From assembly GCF_000266945.1 (NCBI RefSeq), contig NC_018025.1, positions 4,778,001 to 4,842,000 on the forward strand: DNA of 64,000 bases, written 5' to 3'. The stretch is from Desulfomonile tiedjei DSM 6799 (GTDB lineage Bacteria; Desulfobacterota; Desulfomonilia; Desulfomonilales; Desulfomonilaceae). Made by a program: the position numbers and the translations under genes. The notes under the pieces were generated by a model. That model had not been told where the DNA came from and did no database searches. It saw only the letters and a list, made by a program, of their open reading frames with translations. Position 1 is the first letter of the stretch, and each line of letters begins with the position of its first letter. Shown here piece after piece: positions 42,210 to 50,316 of the stretch.

Positions 42210-43139
42210 TCAGTTTTCTCGATCATTTTCCGGCGCGACGTTGTCCCTGCTCGGCAAAGGCTGTGGAGAATCGTCTGTGGGGGGCGCCATCATCGAGCAC
42301 AGGCTCTCAGCCGCTTTGTACGAACTTCTTACCAAAGGTCCTGACACTACCTCTCTGATTCCTTCTCTCAGAGCCATTACTCCAAGTTCCGCAAATGCTT
42401 CCGGACGCAGATACTCCGCCACAGGGTGATGCTCCGGCGAAGGCCTCAGATATTGACCGATAGTCAAGATCGAGCATTGCACGCGTACGAGGTCCCGAAT
42501 CACCGATTCGATCTCGTCTCCGGTCTCTCCCATGCCTACCATGATCCCGGATTTGGCTACTGTTCCGCTGGCAGCGACCCGCTGCAACAACTCAAGGGAG
42601 CGCTCGTACGATGCGCCAATCCTCACCAGAGGGTATAAGCGGGGCACCGTCTCGACATTATGGTTGATCACGTCAGGACGGGCATCGATCACGGTTTCGA
42701 GCGCTTGTAGATCCCCCTGAAAATCGGGAATGAGCACTTCTACCGTAACAAGAGGGCGCGTTCGCTTTATGGCCCGGATAGTCTCGGAAAAGACGTGTGC
42801 TCCTCCGTCACCGAGGTCGTCCCGCGTCACGGATGTGATTACCGCGTGCCTCAGTCCCAGAGCAGCAACAGAAGCAGCGACGGATTCCGGTTCTTCGGCA
42901 TTCACTTCTGCAGGAATTCCGTGCCGGACCGCGCAAAACCGGCAGTCACGAGTGCAGCGATCTCCCAGGATGAGAAAAGTCGCAGTTCCTTGAGCTTCAC
43001 ACTCTCCGCGGTTTGGACATAACGCCTCCTTGCAGACGGTATGGAGGCCTTTGCCGTAGGTCTGCCTGTGTATGGAAGAGGTTGCGGATGCACGCGGAAA
43101 GGAACGTTTAATCCAAGGAGGTAAAGAAGAGCGGCTCAT
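42210..43139 (-). CDS. lipA: Lipoyl synthase
   Basis: Radical SAM enzyme inserting two sulfurs into octanoylated proteins to make lipoate. 309 residues. The auxiliary cluster motif CKEALCPNRGEC, the radical SAM motif CTRDCRFC, TSVTRDDLGDGGAHVF, NHNVETVPRLYP, GMGETGDEI and the C-terminal RSSYKAAE with the conserved Ser ligand are all present. The last 20 residues are variable. The octanoyl transferase lipB is not adjacent. Confidence 0.96.
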   Translation of the reverse strand: MSRSSLPPWIKRSFPRASATSSIHRQTYGKGLHTVCKEALCPNRGECEAQGTATFLILGDRCTRDCRFCAVRHGIPAEVNAEEPESVAASVAALGLRHAVITSVTRDDLGDGGAHVFSETIRAIKRTRPLVTVEVLIPDFQGDLQALETVIDARPDVINHNVETVPRLYPLVRIGASYERSLELLQRVAASGTVAKSGIMVGMGETGDEIESVIRDLVRVQCSILTIGQYLRPSPEHHPVAEYLRPEAFAELGVMALREGIREVVSGPLVRSSYKAAESLCSMMAPPTDDSPQPLPSRDNVAPENDREN

Positions 43140-43608
43140 TTCAATTCCCGATCCGTTTTCCGATCAAAATGGTCAAACAATAGCAATTGAAAAAATGAAG
43201 ACCGTCTCCGGTAAGGTATCAAGGGGGGGGAGTCATGATACAAATGGAAGACGGCCTTTCGAGACCTAAAATAGCTCTGGCCCCAGAAAAAGTCAACCCC
43301 CGCAATTAAAAAATCGCGAGGGTCGGCTTGATGACTCCCGGAACCTTCGATACCAACCGTGTTGAATAGAGAATAATCGATGAAGAGACAAAGTCAACCG
43401 ACAATAATTAGATATGTTTTAGGTATCCAAAATACCCAAAAGTGTGCAAATCCCGCATTCCTATTCATTCTCAGAATCTTATCCAACCCGATTGAGATTC
43501 ACTATTCCTTGGTGTAGTATTCCTCAATATGCTCAGTGAGCGCGCTGGAATGAATTCAACGCGCGTTATCAAATATCTGATGTAAATACCCCACTAAAAG
43601 AGGTGGAA
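43140..43608. other. Intergenic region with a long inverted repeat
   Basis: No gene. GGTATCAAGGGGGGGGAGTCAT (43215-43236, here given only as a position and pattern) is mirrored by ATGACTCCCGGAACCTTCGATACC at 43331-43354, arms of about 22-24 bases around 94 bases. Inside lies another imperfect stem, CCCCCGCAATT...ATCGCGAGGG (43298-43321). The icd/leuB-type gene to the right begins at 43609 with AGAGG five bases before. Confidence 0.55.
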
Positions 43609-44670
43609 ATGAGTGAGTCTTATTCTGTAGCAGTGATTCCCGGAGACGGAACGGGCCCTGAAGTTATCCGAGAGGGGAAAAAGGTGCTTCAGGCTGCAGG
43701 TTCCCTGTACGGCTTCGCCCTGAATTTTGTCGATTACGATTTGGGGGGAGACCGCTTTCTGAAGACCGGCGAAGTGCTTCCAGATTCGGTAGTGGAAGAG
43801 TTGCGTCAGGCGGACGTGATATATTTGGGCGCCATCGGACATCCTGACGTGCAACCGGGTATTCTGGAAAAGGGAATTCTTTTGAGGTTGAGATTTGAGC
43901 TGGATCAATATGTGAACCTTCGACCGGTAAAGCTCTATCCGGGTGTGGATACGCCGCTGAAGAATAAGGGACCGGAAGACATTGATTTTATCGTTCACAG
44001 AGAGAACACTGAAGGATTCTACGTCGGCTCCGGCGGTTTCTTCAAGAAAGGGACCCCCGATGAAATGGCGATCCAGGAATCGATTAACACTCGGAAAGGT
44101 ATCGAGCGTCTGCTCAGGTATTCGTTTGAGGTTGCTCGTCAGCGCCCCAGAAAAAAGCTGACATTATGCGGCAAGACGAACGTTCTCACCTATGCCTGGG
44201 ATTTGTGGAACAGAACCTTTCAGGAACTGGCCAAGGAATACCCCGATGTCTCGACGGATTATGCACACGTGGACGCAATCTGCATGTGGATGGTCAAGAA
44301 TCCCGAATGGTTCGATGTCATTGCCACTGACAATATGTTCGGGGACATCATCACCGATCTCGGTGCGATGATACAAGGAGGCATGGGCATAGCCGCGGGA
44401 GGAAACATAAACCCCGAAGGCGTCTCCATGTTTGAACCCATTGGTGGATCCGCACCGAAATACACCGGCAAGAATATAATCAACCCTCTTGCTTGCATCC
44501 TGGCAGGGGGTTTGTTGCTGGAAACACTGGGAAAGAAAGAAGCAGCCGATTCCGTTGAAAAGGCTGTAGTGAAAGTGCTCTCAAAAGATCTGAAGAGTCT
44601 CGATGCAGGACGCATGGGCTATTCCACTTCAGAAGTGGGAGATCGTGTGGCCGAGTACTTAAGCGCGTAA
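43609..44670 (+). CDS. Isocitrate/isopropylmalate dehydrogenase family protein
   Basis: Decarboxylating dehydrogenase of 353 residues (ATG 43609; a GTG lies six bases upstream). Family features: VIPGDGTGPEVI, the substrate arginines in LRLRFELDQYVNLRPVKL, DFIVHRENTEGFYVG, the catalytic Lys region GKTNVLTYAWDLWNRTF, VDAICMWMV, DNMFGDIITDLGAMIQGGMG with the metal Asp residues, and the nucleotide-binding FEPIGGSAPKYTGKNIINPLA. Whether it uses isopropylmalate (LeuB), isocitrate or tartrate cannot be decided. The GAIGHPDVQPG in place of the LeuB-type GGPKWD suggests it is not a standard LeuB. No leuC/leuD nearby. Confidence 0.85.
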   Translation: MSESYSVAVIPGDGTGPEVIREGKKVLQAAGSLYGFALNFVDYDLGGDRFLKTGEVLPDSVVEELRQADVIYLGAIGHPDVQPGILEKGILLRLRFELDQYVNLRPVKLYPGVDTPLKNKGPEDIDFIVHRENTEGFYVGSGGFFKKGTPDEMAIQESINTRKGIERLLRYSFEVARQRPRKKLTLCGKTNVLTYAWDLWNRTFQELAKEYPDVSTDYAHVDAICMWMVKNPEWFDVIATDNMFGDIITDLGAMIQGGMGIAAGGNINPEGVSMFEPIGGSAPKYTGKNIINPLACILAGGLLLETLGKKEAADSVEKAVVKVLSKDLKSLDAGRMGYSTSEVGDRVAEYLSA

Positions 44671-44792
44671 GTGCCGACAGGCTCCCACCGCCGGGACATC
44701 ATGCCGTGTCCCGAACCGGTGTGCAGGATACCCATAATGATATACTCTATCCATGAGAACCAGTTGATACTATTCATCGTGTTAAGAGCCAT

Positions 44793-46481
44793 ATGGATGA
44801 AGACCTGAGAGTGCTTCCCTTAGGGGGGCTCGGAGAAATCGGCCTGAATATGATGATTGTGTCCTACGGACGGGATGCATTCATTATCGATGCAGGTCTC
44901 ATGTTCCCGGATGAGTCTATGCCCGGAGTCGATATTGTAATTCCGGACATAGATGCTCTTCTGGAGAGAGACTACAATATTTTGGGCGTATTTCTTACCC
45001 ACGGGCACGAAGATCACATTGGCGCCCTACCCTACCTCCTCAAGAAGATAAACGTTCCGATTTACGGTACCAGCCTCACGATGGGATTTATCGAGTGTAA
45101 GCTTGAGGAATTCGACATCCTGGGCTCGACGGAGCGACGCATCATTTCTTCGGATCAACCTGTTCACCTGGGACCTTTTGTTATCGATGCCTTCCCTATG
45201 TGCCACTCTGTAGCCGACGGTGTGGGATTTGCGATTACTACGCCCATCGGCGTGATCGTCCATTCGGGTGATTTCAAGTTGGATCCCACCCCGGTTGACG
45301 GACGACTTTGCGATCTGGAAAAGCTGATAGCGTATTCCAAAACCGGAAACGTCTTGATGCTCTTTTCCGATAGCACGAATGTAGAAAAGAAAGGGAGCAC
45401 TCTTTCTGAAACCGCCATACGTCCGGCATTTGAGGAAATATTCAGGACTGCAAAAGGCAGGATTCTTGTTGCGACGTTCTCTTCTCACATTCACCGTATC
45501 CAGCAAGTCTTTCAGTTGGCAGAGGAATTCGGCCGAAAAGTGGTGATTGTCGGACGTTCCATGGCTTCGAACGTTCGGATCGCTTCGGAAAGAGGTTACT
45601 TACACGTTCCGCCGAAAATTCTCGTGGACGTAAAAGATCTTGATACTTTGAAGGATGAAGAGACAGTCGTAATCTCTACCGGTTCCCAGGGAGAACCCAT
45701 GTCCGCGCTCTCCCTCATGGCTTTTGACAAGCATAAATATTTGCGGGTCAAACCTGGAGACATCATGGTCTTATCTTCTCGGTTTATCCCTGGAAACGAG
45801 AAGGCTATCAACCATGTCATCAACGAGTTTTGCAGACGCGGCGCCCGTGTAATATACGACAAGATATCGCCTGTACACGTTTCCGGCCATGCCGCTGAAA
45901 AAGAACTGAGATATTTGATTCGGTTGCTGCGTCCCAAGGCATTCATTCCTATCCATGGAGAATTCCGACACCTTCGAAGACATGCGGAAATTGCCGTCGA
46001 AGAGGGGGTCCTTCCGGAAAGGGTTCTTGTTGCTCAGAATGGAGACGTTGTTTCCATCGCTCACGACGGAGTTAGTATCGCCGAACAGATAGAAGTGGGT
46101 CGGATCTTTGTTCACGGTAAAGGAGTGGGAGAGATCGGACACGATGTTCTCCGGGATCGTCGCGTCCTTGCCGAGGTGGGCCTTGTAATCGTGGTGCTGG
46201 TAATAGATGCTGAAACCGGAAAGAGAATCAGCGGCCCCGAACTGCATTCAAAAGGAGTGACGTTCGAGGAAGCCGAACCCGAACTGCTGGAAGGCGCACG
46301 GATTGCCGTGGAAGAGCAGCTTGCATTCATCGATCCCGTATCCGCTGCTCAATGGGAAGAAACGAGAGAAGAAATCCGTCTTGCAGTCAGAAGACATGTA
46401 AACAGGCTTTTGGGAAGGAAACCACTTGTACAGACTATAATAGTACAAGTTGGCGACAATGAGCGCGTTGTTGTTGAATAA
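44793..46481 (+). CDS. rnj: Ribonuclease J
   Basis: Metallo-beta-lactamase-fold nuclease (562 residues) with endo- and 5'-exonuclease activity in RNA decay. LPLGGLGEIGLNMMIV at the start, the zinc motif LTHGHEDHIGALPYLL, HSGDFKLDPTPVDG, SDSTNVEKKG, the beta-CASP region STGSQGEPMSALSLMA, and HVSGHAAEKEL and FIPIHGEFRHLRRHAEIA. A C-terminal domain of about 110 residues is present. The gene stands alone. Confidence 0.95.
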   Translation: MDEDLRVLPLGGLGEIGLNMMIVSYGRDAFIIDAGLMFPDESMPGVDIVIPDIDALLERDYNILGVFLTHGHEDHIGALPYLLKKINVPIYGTSLTMGFIECKLEEFDILGSTERRIISSDQPVHLGPFVIDAFPMCHSVADGVGFAITTPIGVIVHSGDFKLDPTPVDGRLCDLEKLIAYSKTGNVLMLFSDSTNVEKKGSTLSETAIRPAFEEIFRTAKGRILVATFSSHIHRIQQVFQLAEEFGRKVVIVGRSMASNVRIASERGYLHVPPKILVDVKDLDTLKDEETVVISTGSQGEPMSALSLMAFDKHKYLRVKPGDIMVLSSRFIPGNEKAINHVINEFCRRGARVIYDKISPVHVSGHAAEKELRYLIRLLRPKAFIPIHGEFRHLRRHAEIAVEEGVLPERVLVAQNGDVVSIAHDGVSIAEQIEVGRIFVHGKGVGEIGHDVLRDRRVLAEVGLVIVVLVIDAETGKRISGPELHSKGVTFEEAEPELLEGARIAVEEQLAFIDPVSAAQWEETREEIRLAVRRHVNRLLGRKPLVQTIIVQVGDNERVVVE

Positions 46482-46693
46482 GGTCCTCAATTTGGTGCTC
46501 TATGGAGTTCTTATAGTTCAATCGATGTTTCTCTATTGAATTTGCATGGAAGTCGAGAAATTTTGCTTGCAATTGTTTGTGAGTTGGATTACCTCATATT
46601 GCATGCATGGACTACGGACGAGCATGGCAAGAGCACTTGTCCATTTGATTTTAAAAAGGTTTTACACCGGGCCGCAGCGTGAGGGGATTTTTC
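46482..46693. other. Gene-free spacer
   Basis: Open for 78 codons in one frame (46546-46782) but with no ribosome site, and the frame runs through the promoter of the next gene, so I do not call it. Confidence 0.5.
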
Positions 46694-46723
46694 TTGACAA
46701 GAGGCTGAAAGGCGTGCTACGGT
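46694..46723 (+). promoter_or_regulatory. Promoter of the Cys/Lys-rich exported protein
   Basis: TTGACA at 46694-46699 and TACGGT at 46718-46723 with 18 bases between. It stands about 60 bases before the start codon at 46784; GGAGG is at 46772-46776. Confidence 0.55.
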
Positions 46724-46783
46724 GGCGAAAATTTTGGTCTAACAACTCTGTATTGGAGATGCTTCATTTAAGGAGGGTTTAGG

Positions 46784-47065
46784 ATGAAGAAGTCGTTGGT
46801 AATGCTGGTAGTTCTCATGACCTCATTGGCGCTGGCAGGATCCGTGTTCGCTATGGACTGGGGCTGCTATGAAATGCCCGTATGCAAACCGATCCCCTGC
46901 AAAGACAAAGTTCTGTGCAAAGGCAAAGCCAAAGGCATGGAAAAACTTTGTGGCCCCTGCGCCCCCGTTATCAAGTGGTCCGGTAGCTGGATGACCATTG
47001 AAAAATGCCCCGACTCCAAGCCTGCTGCAGCCAAGAAGGTTGCCAAGAAAGCCAAAAAGAAATAA
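46784..47065 (+). CDS. Small exported Cys- and Lys-rich protein
   Basis: 93 residues. A clear signal peptide MKKSLVMLVVLMTSLALAGSVFA, then seven cysteines in about 50 residues (WGCYEMPVCKPIPCKDKVLCKGKAKG, CGPCAPVIKW, EKCPD; listed in parts) and a tail PAAAKKVAKKAKKK like that of histone H1. A CGPC pair resembles the thioredoxin active site but no thioredoxin fold is evident. It has its own promoter and terminator, so it is a monocistronic, probably abundant periplasmic protein. A metal-binding or polyanion-binding role is a guess. Confidence 0.8.
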   Translation: MKKSLVMLVVLMTSLALAGSVFAMDWGCYEMPVCKPIPCKDKVLCKGKAKGMEKLCGPCAPVIKWSGSWMTIEKCPDSKPAAAKKVAKKAKKK

Positions 47066-47131
47066 TACGTGTTATAGGTGCTTTTCAAGCCCGCAACACC
47101 GTATAATACATTTCGATTTTAAGAGAAAAGG

Positions 47132-47161
47132 CCTCTTCAGGTAATGGAGAGGTTTTTTTTT
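47132..47161 (+). terminator. Intrinsic terminator after the Cys/Lys-rich gene
   Basis: CCTCTTCA (47132-47139) pairs with TGGAGAGG (47145-47152) with one G-T pair, followed by nine T (47153-47161). Confidence 0.85.
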
Positions 47162-47238
47162 GCTCGTTGGAGTATCTTCTCCCCACATTCGGGATCTCAT
47201 GCCCGCAGAAACATATCGAAAGAATAGAGAAGGCGTTC

Positions 47239-48378
47239 ATGACTGATTTCGACGATAACCTCAGGGTACCGCTCTTGGATCTCGAGCCTATACATCAACC
47301 CATCAGGGAACACCTCCGGCAAGCAGTTGTTTCCGTTTTGGAGTCAAACCGTTTCATCGGGGGTCCCGAGGTCGAGCGTTTTGAACGTGAAGCGGCTGCA
47401 TATTGCGGAGCTTCTTTTGCCGTGGGCGTCTCTTCCGGCACGGATGCGCTCATAGTATCGCTCATGGCGCTGGGCATAGGAAACGGGGATGAAGTAATAG
47501 TTCCGAGTTTCACGTTCTTCTCCACTGCGGGATCGGTTCGTCGGATCGGTGCGCAGCCGGTATTCTGTGATATAGAGCCCGGTACGTTTAATCTGGATGT
47601 CCGATCTGTGGAGCGCCTGATAACGAAACGCACCAAAGCTGTCATTCCCGTGCATCTCTTCGGGCAATGCGCCGACATGAACGCCATTGCCGGCATTTCT
47701 GAAAAATACGGCCTCAAAGTGGTTGAAGACGCTGCTCAAGCCATTGGGGCGGAATTCAACGGCCGCAAAGCGGGAACATTTGGCGATACAGGATGTTTTT
47801 CATTCTTTCCGTCCAAGAACCTGGGAAGCATTGGAGATGCCGGCATGGTTATCACCAATGATCCTGAGCTTGCAGACCGAATTCGCCTGCTTCGCGAGCA
47901 CGGAGCAAGTCGCAGGTATTACCATTCCATGGTCGGTGGAAACTTCCGTTTGGACGCGATTCAGGCGGCAGCACTGACCGTGAAGTTATCTTATCTGGAA
48001 CAGTGGCATCTGCAGCGCGTTGCGAATGCCGGTGCGTATTCCGCAGCGTTTGCCGATCTGCAGGAGCGAGACCTGCTTAGTATTCCGGTCCAAGCTCCTC
48101 AAAGAAAACATGTCTTTAATCAGTATGTGATTCGAGTGCGAGATCGAGACCGACTTCAGGAATACCTCGGTAATAAGGGAATCGGAACCGCTGTGTATTA
48201 TCCTATTCCTCTTCATTTGCAGGAGTGCTTTCAAAATCTGGGATGTGCTGAAGGCAGTCTGCCGGAAAGCGAAAAGGCTGCACATGAGGTTCTTGCGCTC
48301 CCTGTTTTTCCCGGACTGACAGATGCCCAGAGGTCTAAAGTCATAGCGGCTGTCCACGACTTTCTGCAGGTACGTTGA
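47239..48378 (+). CDS. DegT/DnrJ/EryC1/StrS-family PLP aminotransferase
   Basis: Sugar aminotransferase type, 379 residues from ATG 47239 (AAGG upstream; frame opens at 47167). VPLLDLEPIHQPIREHL at the start, FAVGVSSGTDALIVSLMALGIGNGDEVIVPSFTFFSTA, VVEDAAQAIGAE with the PLP Asp, the PLP lysine in CFSFFPSKNLGSIGDAGMV, and GGNFRLDAIQAAAL. Members act on UDP- or dTDP-ketosugars for surface polysaccharides. No other sugar genes are near except the methyltransferase at 40809-41783. Confidence 0.93.
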   Translation: MTDFDDNLRVPLLDLEPIHQPIREHLRQAVVSVLESNRFIGGPEVERFEREAAAYCGASFAVGVSSGTDALIVSLMALGIGNGDEVIVPSFTFFSTAGSVRRIGAQPVFCDIEPGTFNLDVRSVERLITKRTKAVIPVHLFGQCADMNAIAGISEKYGLKVVEDAAQAIGAEFNGRKAGTFGDTGCFSFFPSKNLGSIGDAGMVITNDPELADRIRLLREHGASRRYYHSMVGGNFRLDAIQAAALTVKLSYLEQWHLQRVANAGAYSAAFADLQERDLLSIPVQAPQRKHVFNQYVIRVRDRDRLQEYLGNKGIGTAVYYPIPLHLQECFQNLGCAEGSLPESEKAAHEVLALPVFPGLTDAQRSKVIAAVHDFLQVR

Positions 48379-48553
48379 CATCGCCGGGGCAAGCCTTATG
48401 AATCCCGTGACGAGAATACAGATCGTTCTGCCGATGATATGTATTCCTGAAACTGCATTTGGCGGTCGCGCAGCCCCGTCACAGCCGTTCCCCGCCAGGG
48501 TCGGTCGTTCGCATTCAACGAAATGGTATCTGACTTTTTCTAGCTGGTGAATC

Positions 48554-49279
48554 TTGAATCGTGAGATCAGAAATCGCTTCTCGTCATCCGTGATCGTCTC
48601 CGGGGAGGCAGTATCGATCAAATCGTTGTTGCGGGAGAAGGCGCGGCCGGGAGACGATTTTTCCGAGGCAGAACTTTCACAGGTCGACCTGTCGTCATTG
48701 AATCTGTCAGGGATGAAATTCATGCGATGCAATTTTTCCCGAGCAAACCTTACGAAGACGAATTTTGCCGACTCCGATCTTACGGGGAGCAACTTGACGA
48801 CTGCTGTTCTTGTTGCTGCCACGCTCACGGGAAGCGATCTCACGGAAACCAACCTTACCGGAGCCGACTTAACGGCCGCAGATCTGGTGAATTCCACGTT
48901 AATTAACGCAGACTTGTACTGGGCCCGTCTCACTCTTGCCACCCTGGACGGAGCAGATTTATCCCAGGCAAATCTCTCCAAGAGCGACCTCACTCTTGCC
49001 AGTTTGACCGGCGCCGACTTGTTCTGGGCCGATCTGGGAGGAGCAACCCTAGTCGGGACAAATTTGTCAAAGGCAGTGCTCACCGTGGCCAATTTGTCCA
49101 AGGCCGCCCTCATGATGGCTGATTTGTCGGGAGCAATACTAGCTGGAGCAGATCTCTCTGGAGCGGATCTGTCGGAAGCCAATCTGACCGGCGCGGATTT
49201 GAGTGAGGCCAACCTGCGTGGAAGCAATCTAGCCGGCGTAGACCTGGATGTCGTCGATCTGAGTAAGACTAGACGGTGA
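48554..49279 (+). CDS. Pentapeptide-repeat protein
   Basis: 241 residues, from about residue 36 to the end built of A(D/N)LXX pentapeptides (for example LTGADLTAADLVNSTLINAD), about 38 units, which would form a right-handed four-sided beta-helix. No signal peptide or membrane segment. Members can mimic DNA and block gyrase (Qnr, MfpA) but most have no known role. The start is uncertain: TTG 48554 with GGTGA just before it. It is followed after 22 bases by an unknown gene, so they may be co-transcribed. Confidence 0.82.
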   Translation: MNREIRNRFSSSVIVSGEAVSIKSLLREKARPGDDFSEAELSQVDLSSLNLSGMKFMRCNFSRANLTKTNFADSDLTGSNLTTAVLVAATLTGSDLTETNLTGADLTAADLVNSTLINADLYWARLTLATLDGADLSQANLSKSDLTLASLTGADLFWADLGGATLVGTNLSKAVLTVANLSKAALMMADLSGAILAGADLSGADLSEANLTGADLSEANLRGSNLAGVDLDVVDLSKTRR

Positions 49280-49301
49280 TTCTCGAGAAACGGAAATTTG
49301 C

Positions 49302-49742
49302 ATGAAGCACACCAAACGCTTTCGAAAAGTCCTCAAAGGTTTGGACGCAATGACGGTCTGGGTCCACGACATTGCGGAAGAAGTAGAAGAAAGTGGATTG
49401 CTGCGACAACACTTGCAGGATGCTCTTGTCATCAAGCTGCTCGATTCCGGTATAAGGGCTCTGGGAATAGGCAATGTGCCTGAACCTCCCGGAAACCCGT
49501 GGCTGAACGTGTACATTGCGATAACCGCGTCTGAGGATTTGTACCATTACCGGGTAACCATGCGTCTCGACGAAATTGTGAAGCCGGTGAGAAGTCACGA
49601 TATCAGGACAATAGGGACTACGTGGGAAGTTGGAGCGGGTGGTTTCGCAAATCAAACTACTCTGCCCAGGAAGCTGGAAAAGGAACTCGACGCGTTGGCG
49701 GATTATTTCGTATACGATTATCTTCTCGAAAATCCGCATTGA
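49302..49742 (+). CDS. Conserved-looking hypothetical protein
   Basis: 146 residues, CGGAAA before the ATG. Sequence starts MKHTKRFRKVLKGLDAMTVWVHDIAEEVEES (in part) and has mixed alpha/beta character: LNVYIAITASEDLYHYRVTMRLDEIV, then GTTWEVGAGGFANQTTLPRKLEKELDALADYFVYDYL. No signal peptide or membrane segment and no Cys. The C-terminal part (regular heptads, a DUF with a beta-hairpin) is not one I can name. Likely the second gene of an operon with the pentapeptide protein. Confidence 0.7.
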   Translation: MKHTKRFRKVLKGLDAMTVWVHDIAEEVEESGLLRQHLQDALVIKLLDSGIRALGIGNVPEPPGNPWLNVYIAITASEDLYHYRVTMRLDEIVKPVRSHDIRTIGTTWEVGAGGFANQTTLPRKLEKELDALADYFVYDYLLENPH

Positions 49743-49819
49743 ATCTGCCTCATCAACCACATGACCAAAAAAACGATCCAGGGGGGACACGTCGTGGCTG
49801 AAACATAGGCAGTGCAATT

Positions 49820-49980
49820 GCCAAAAATTCTGACATTTATGCGCTCGGACACAAGATATTAGTGGAGACTGGCGTCCCTGCCGGTCCATTATATCGATAT
49901 CATTGATCATATTGAAGATGTGCCGGCACAGAAGCGGGCACCCACCAACACTCCTATCCTCAATCGGACATTAATCTTGG
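49820..49980. repeat. Intact bipartite palindromic repeat (family 1)
   Basis: Begins GCCAAAAATTCTGAC and ends near TTAATCTTGG. It contains GGCGTCCCTGCCGG exactly at 49871-49884 (core CT 49878-49879), the uninterrupted form of the IS110 target, then GATATCATTGATCATATTGAAGATG and the second hairpin (TGTGCCGGCACAGAAGCGGGCAC). Confidence 0.82.
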
Positions 49981-50316
49981 TTAACTCCTATATGCACCCA
50001 CGGCCGAGAATGCCAGTAATTTACCCGTGCAGGCATGTGAATCCGTTTGCTTGATTCATTGTAATACGTGTTCAGATGCTATTCGGTTGTGTTGAATTCA
50101 GAATAGCGAACTTAATATAAATTGTGAGCTCTATTAAATAACGATTTAATTTTGCAAACTAAAGTGTATGATTCAGTTTATTATAGTTTACGAAACATGC
50201 TGTCCCGGTTATCCATCTTGACTTTTCTATGAAAATCAGGTATGTTAGCCACATCAATCTTATAACATTTGTTTTACTCTAGTTCTATTTTCTCATGGGA
50301 TGGGTGTGGCGTACAC
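49981..50316. other. A/T-rich region upstream of lon
   Basis: No gene. 50050-50270 is markedly A/T-rich compared with the rest of the window and should contain the lon promoter. I cannot choose between several weak -10 candidates. Confidence 0.4.

Noticed and set aside
43609-44670. Call as leuB
   Set aside because: Family is certain but the isopropylmalate-specific features are not; no leuCD nearby, so no symbol given.
46546-46782. 78-codon frame upstream of the Cys/Lys-rich gene
   Set aside because: Runs through that gene's promoter and ribosome site, with no start signal of its own.
47986-49227. 413-codon minus-strand frame opposite the pentapeptide-repeat gene
   Set aside because: The regular codon pattern of the pentapeptide repeat keeps the opposite frame open; no ribosome site or motif.
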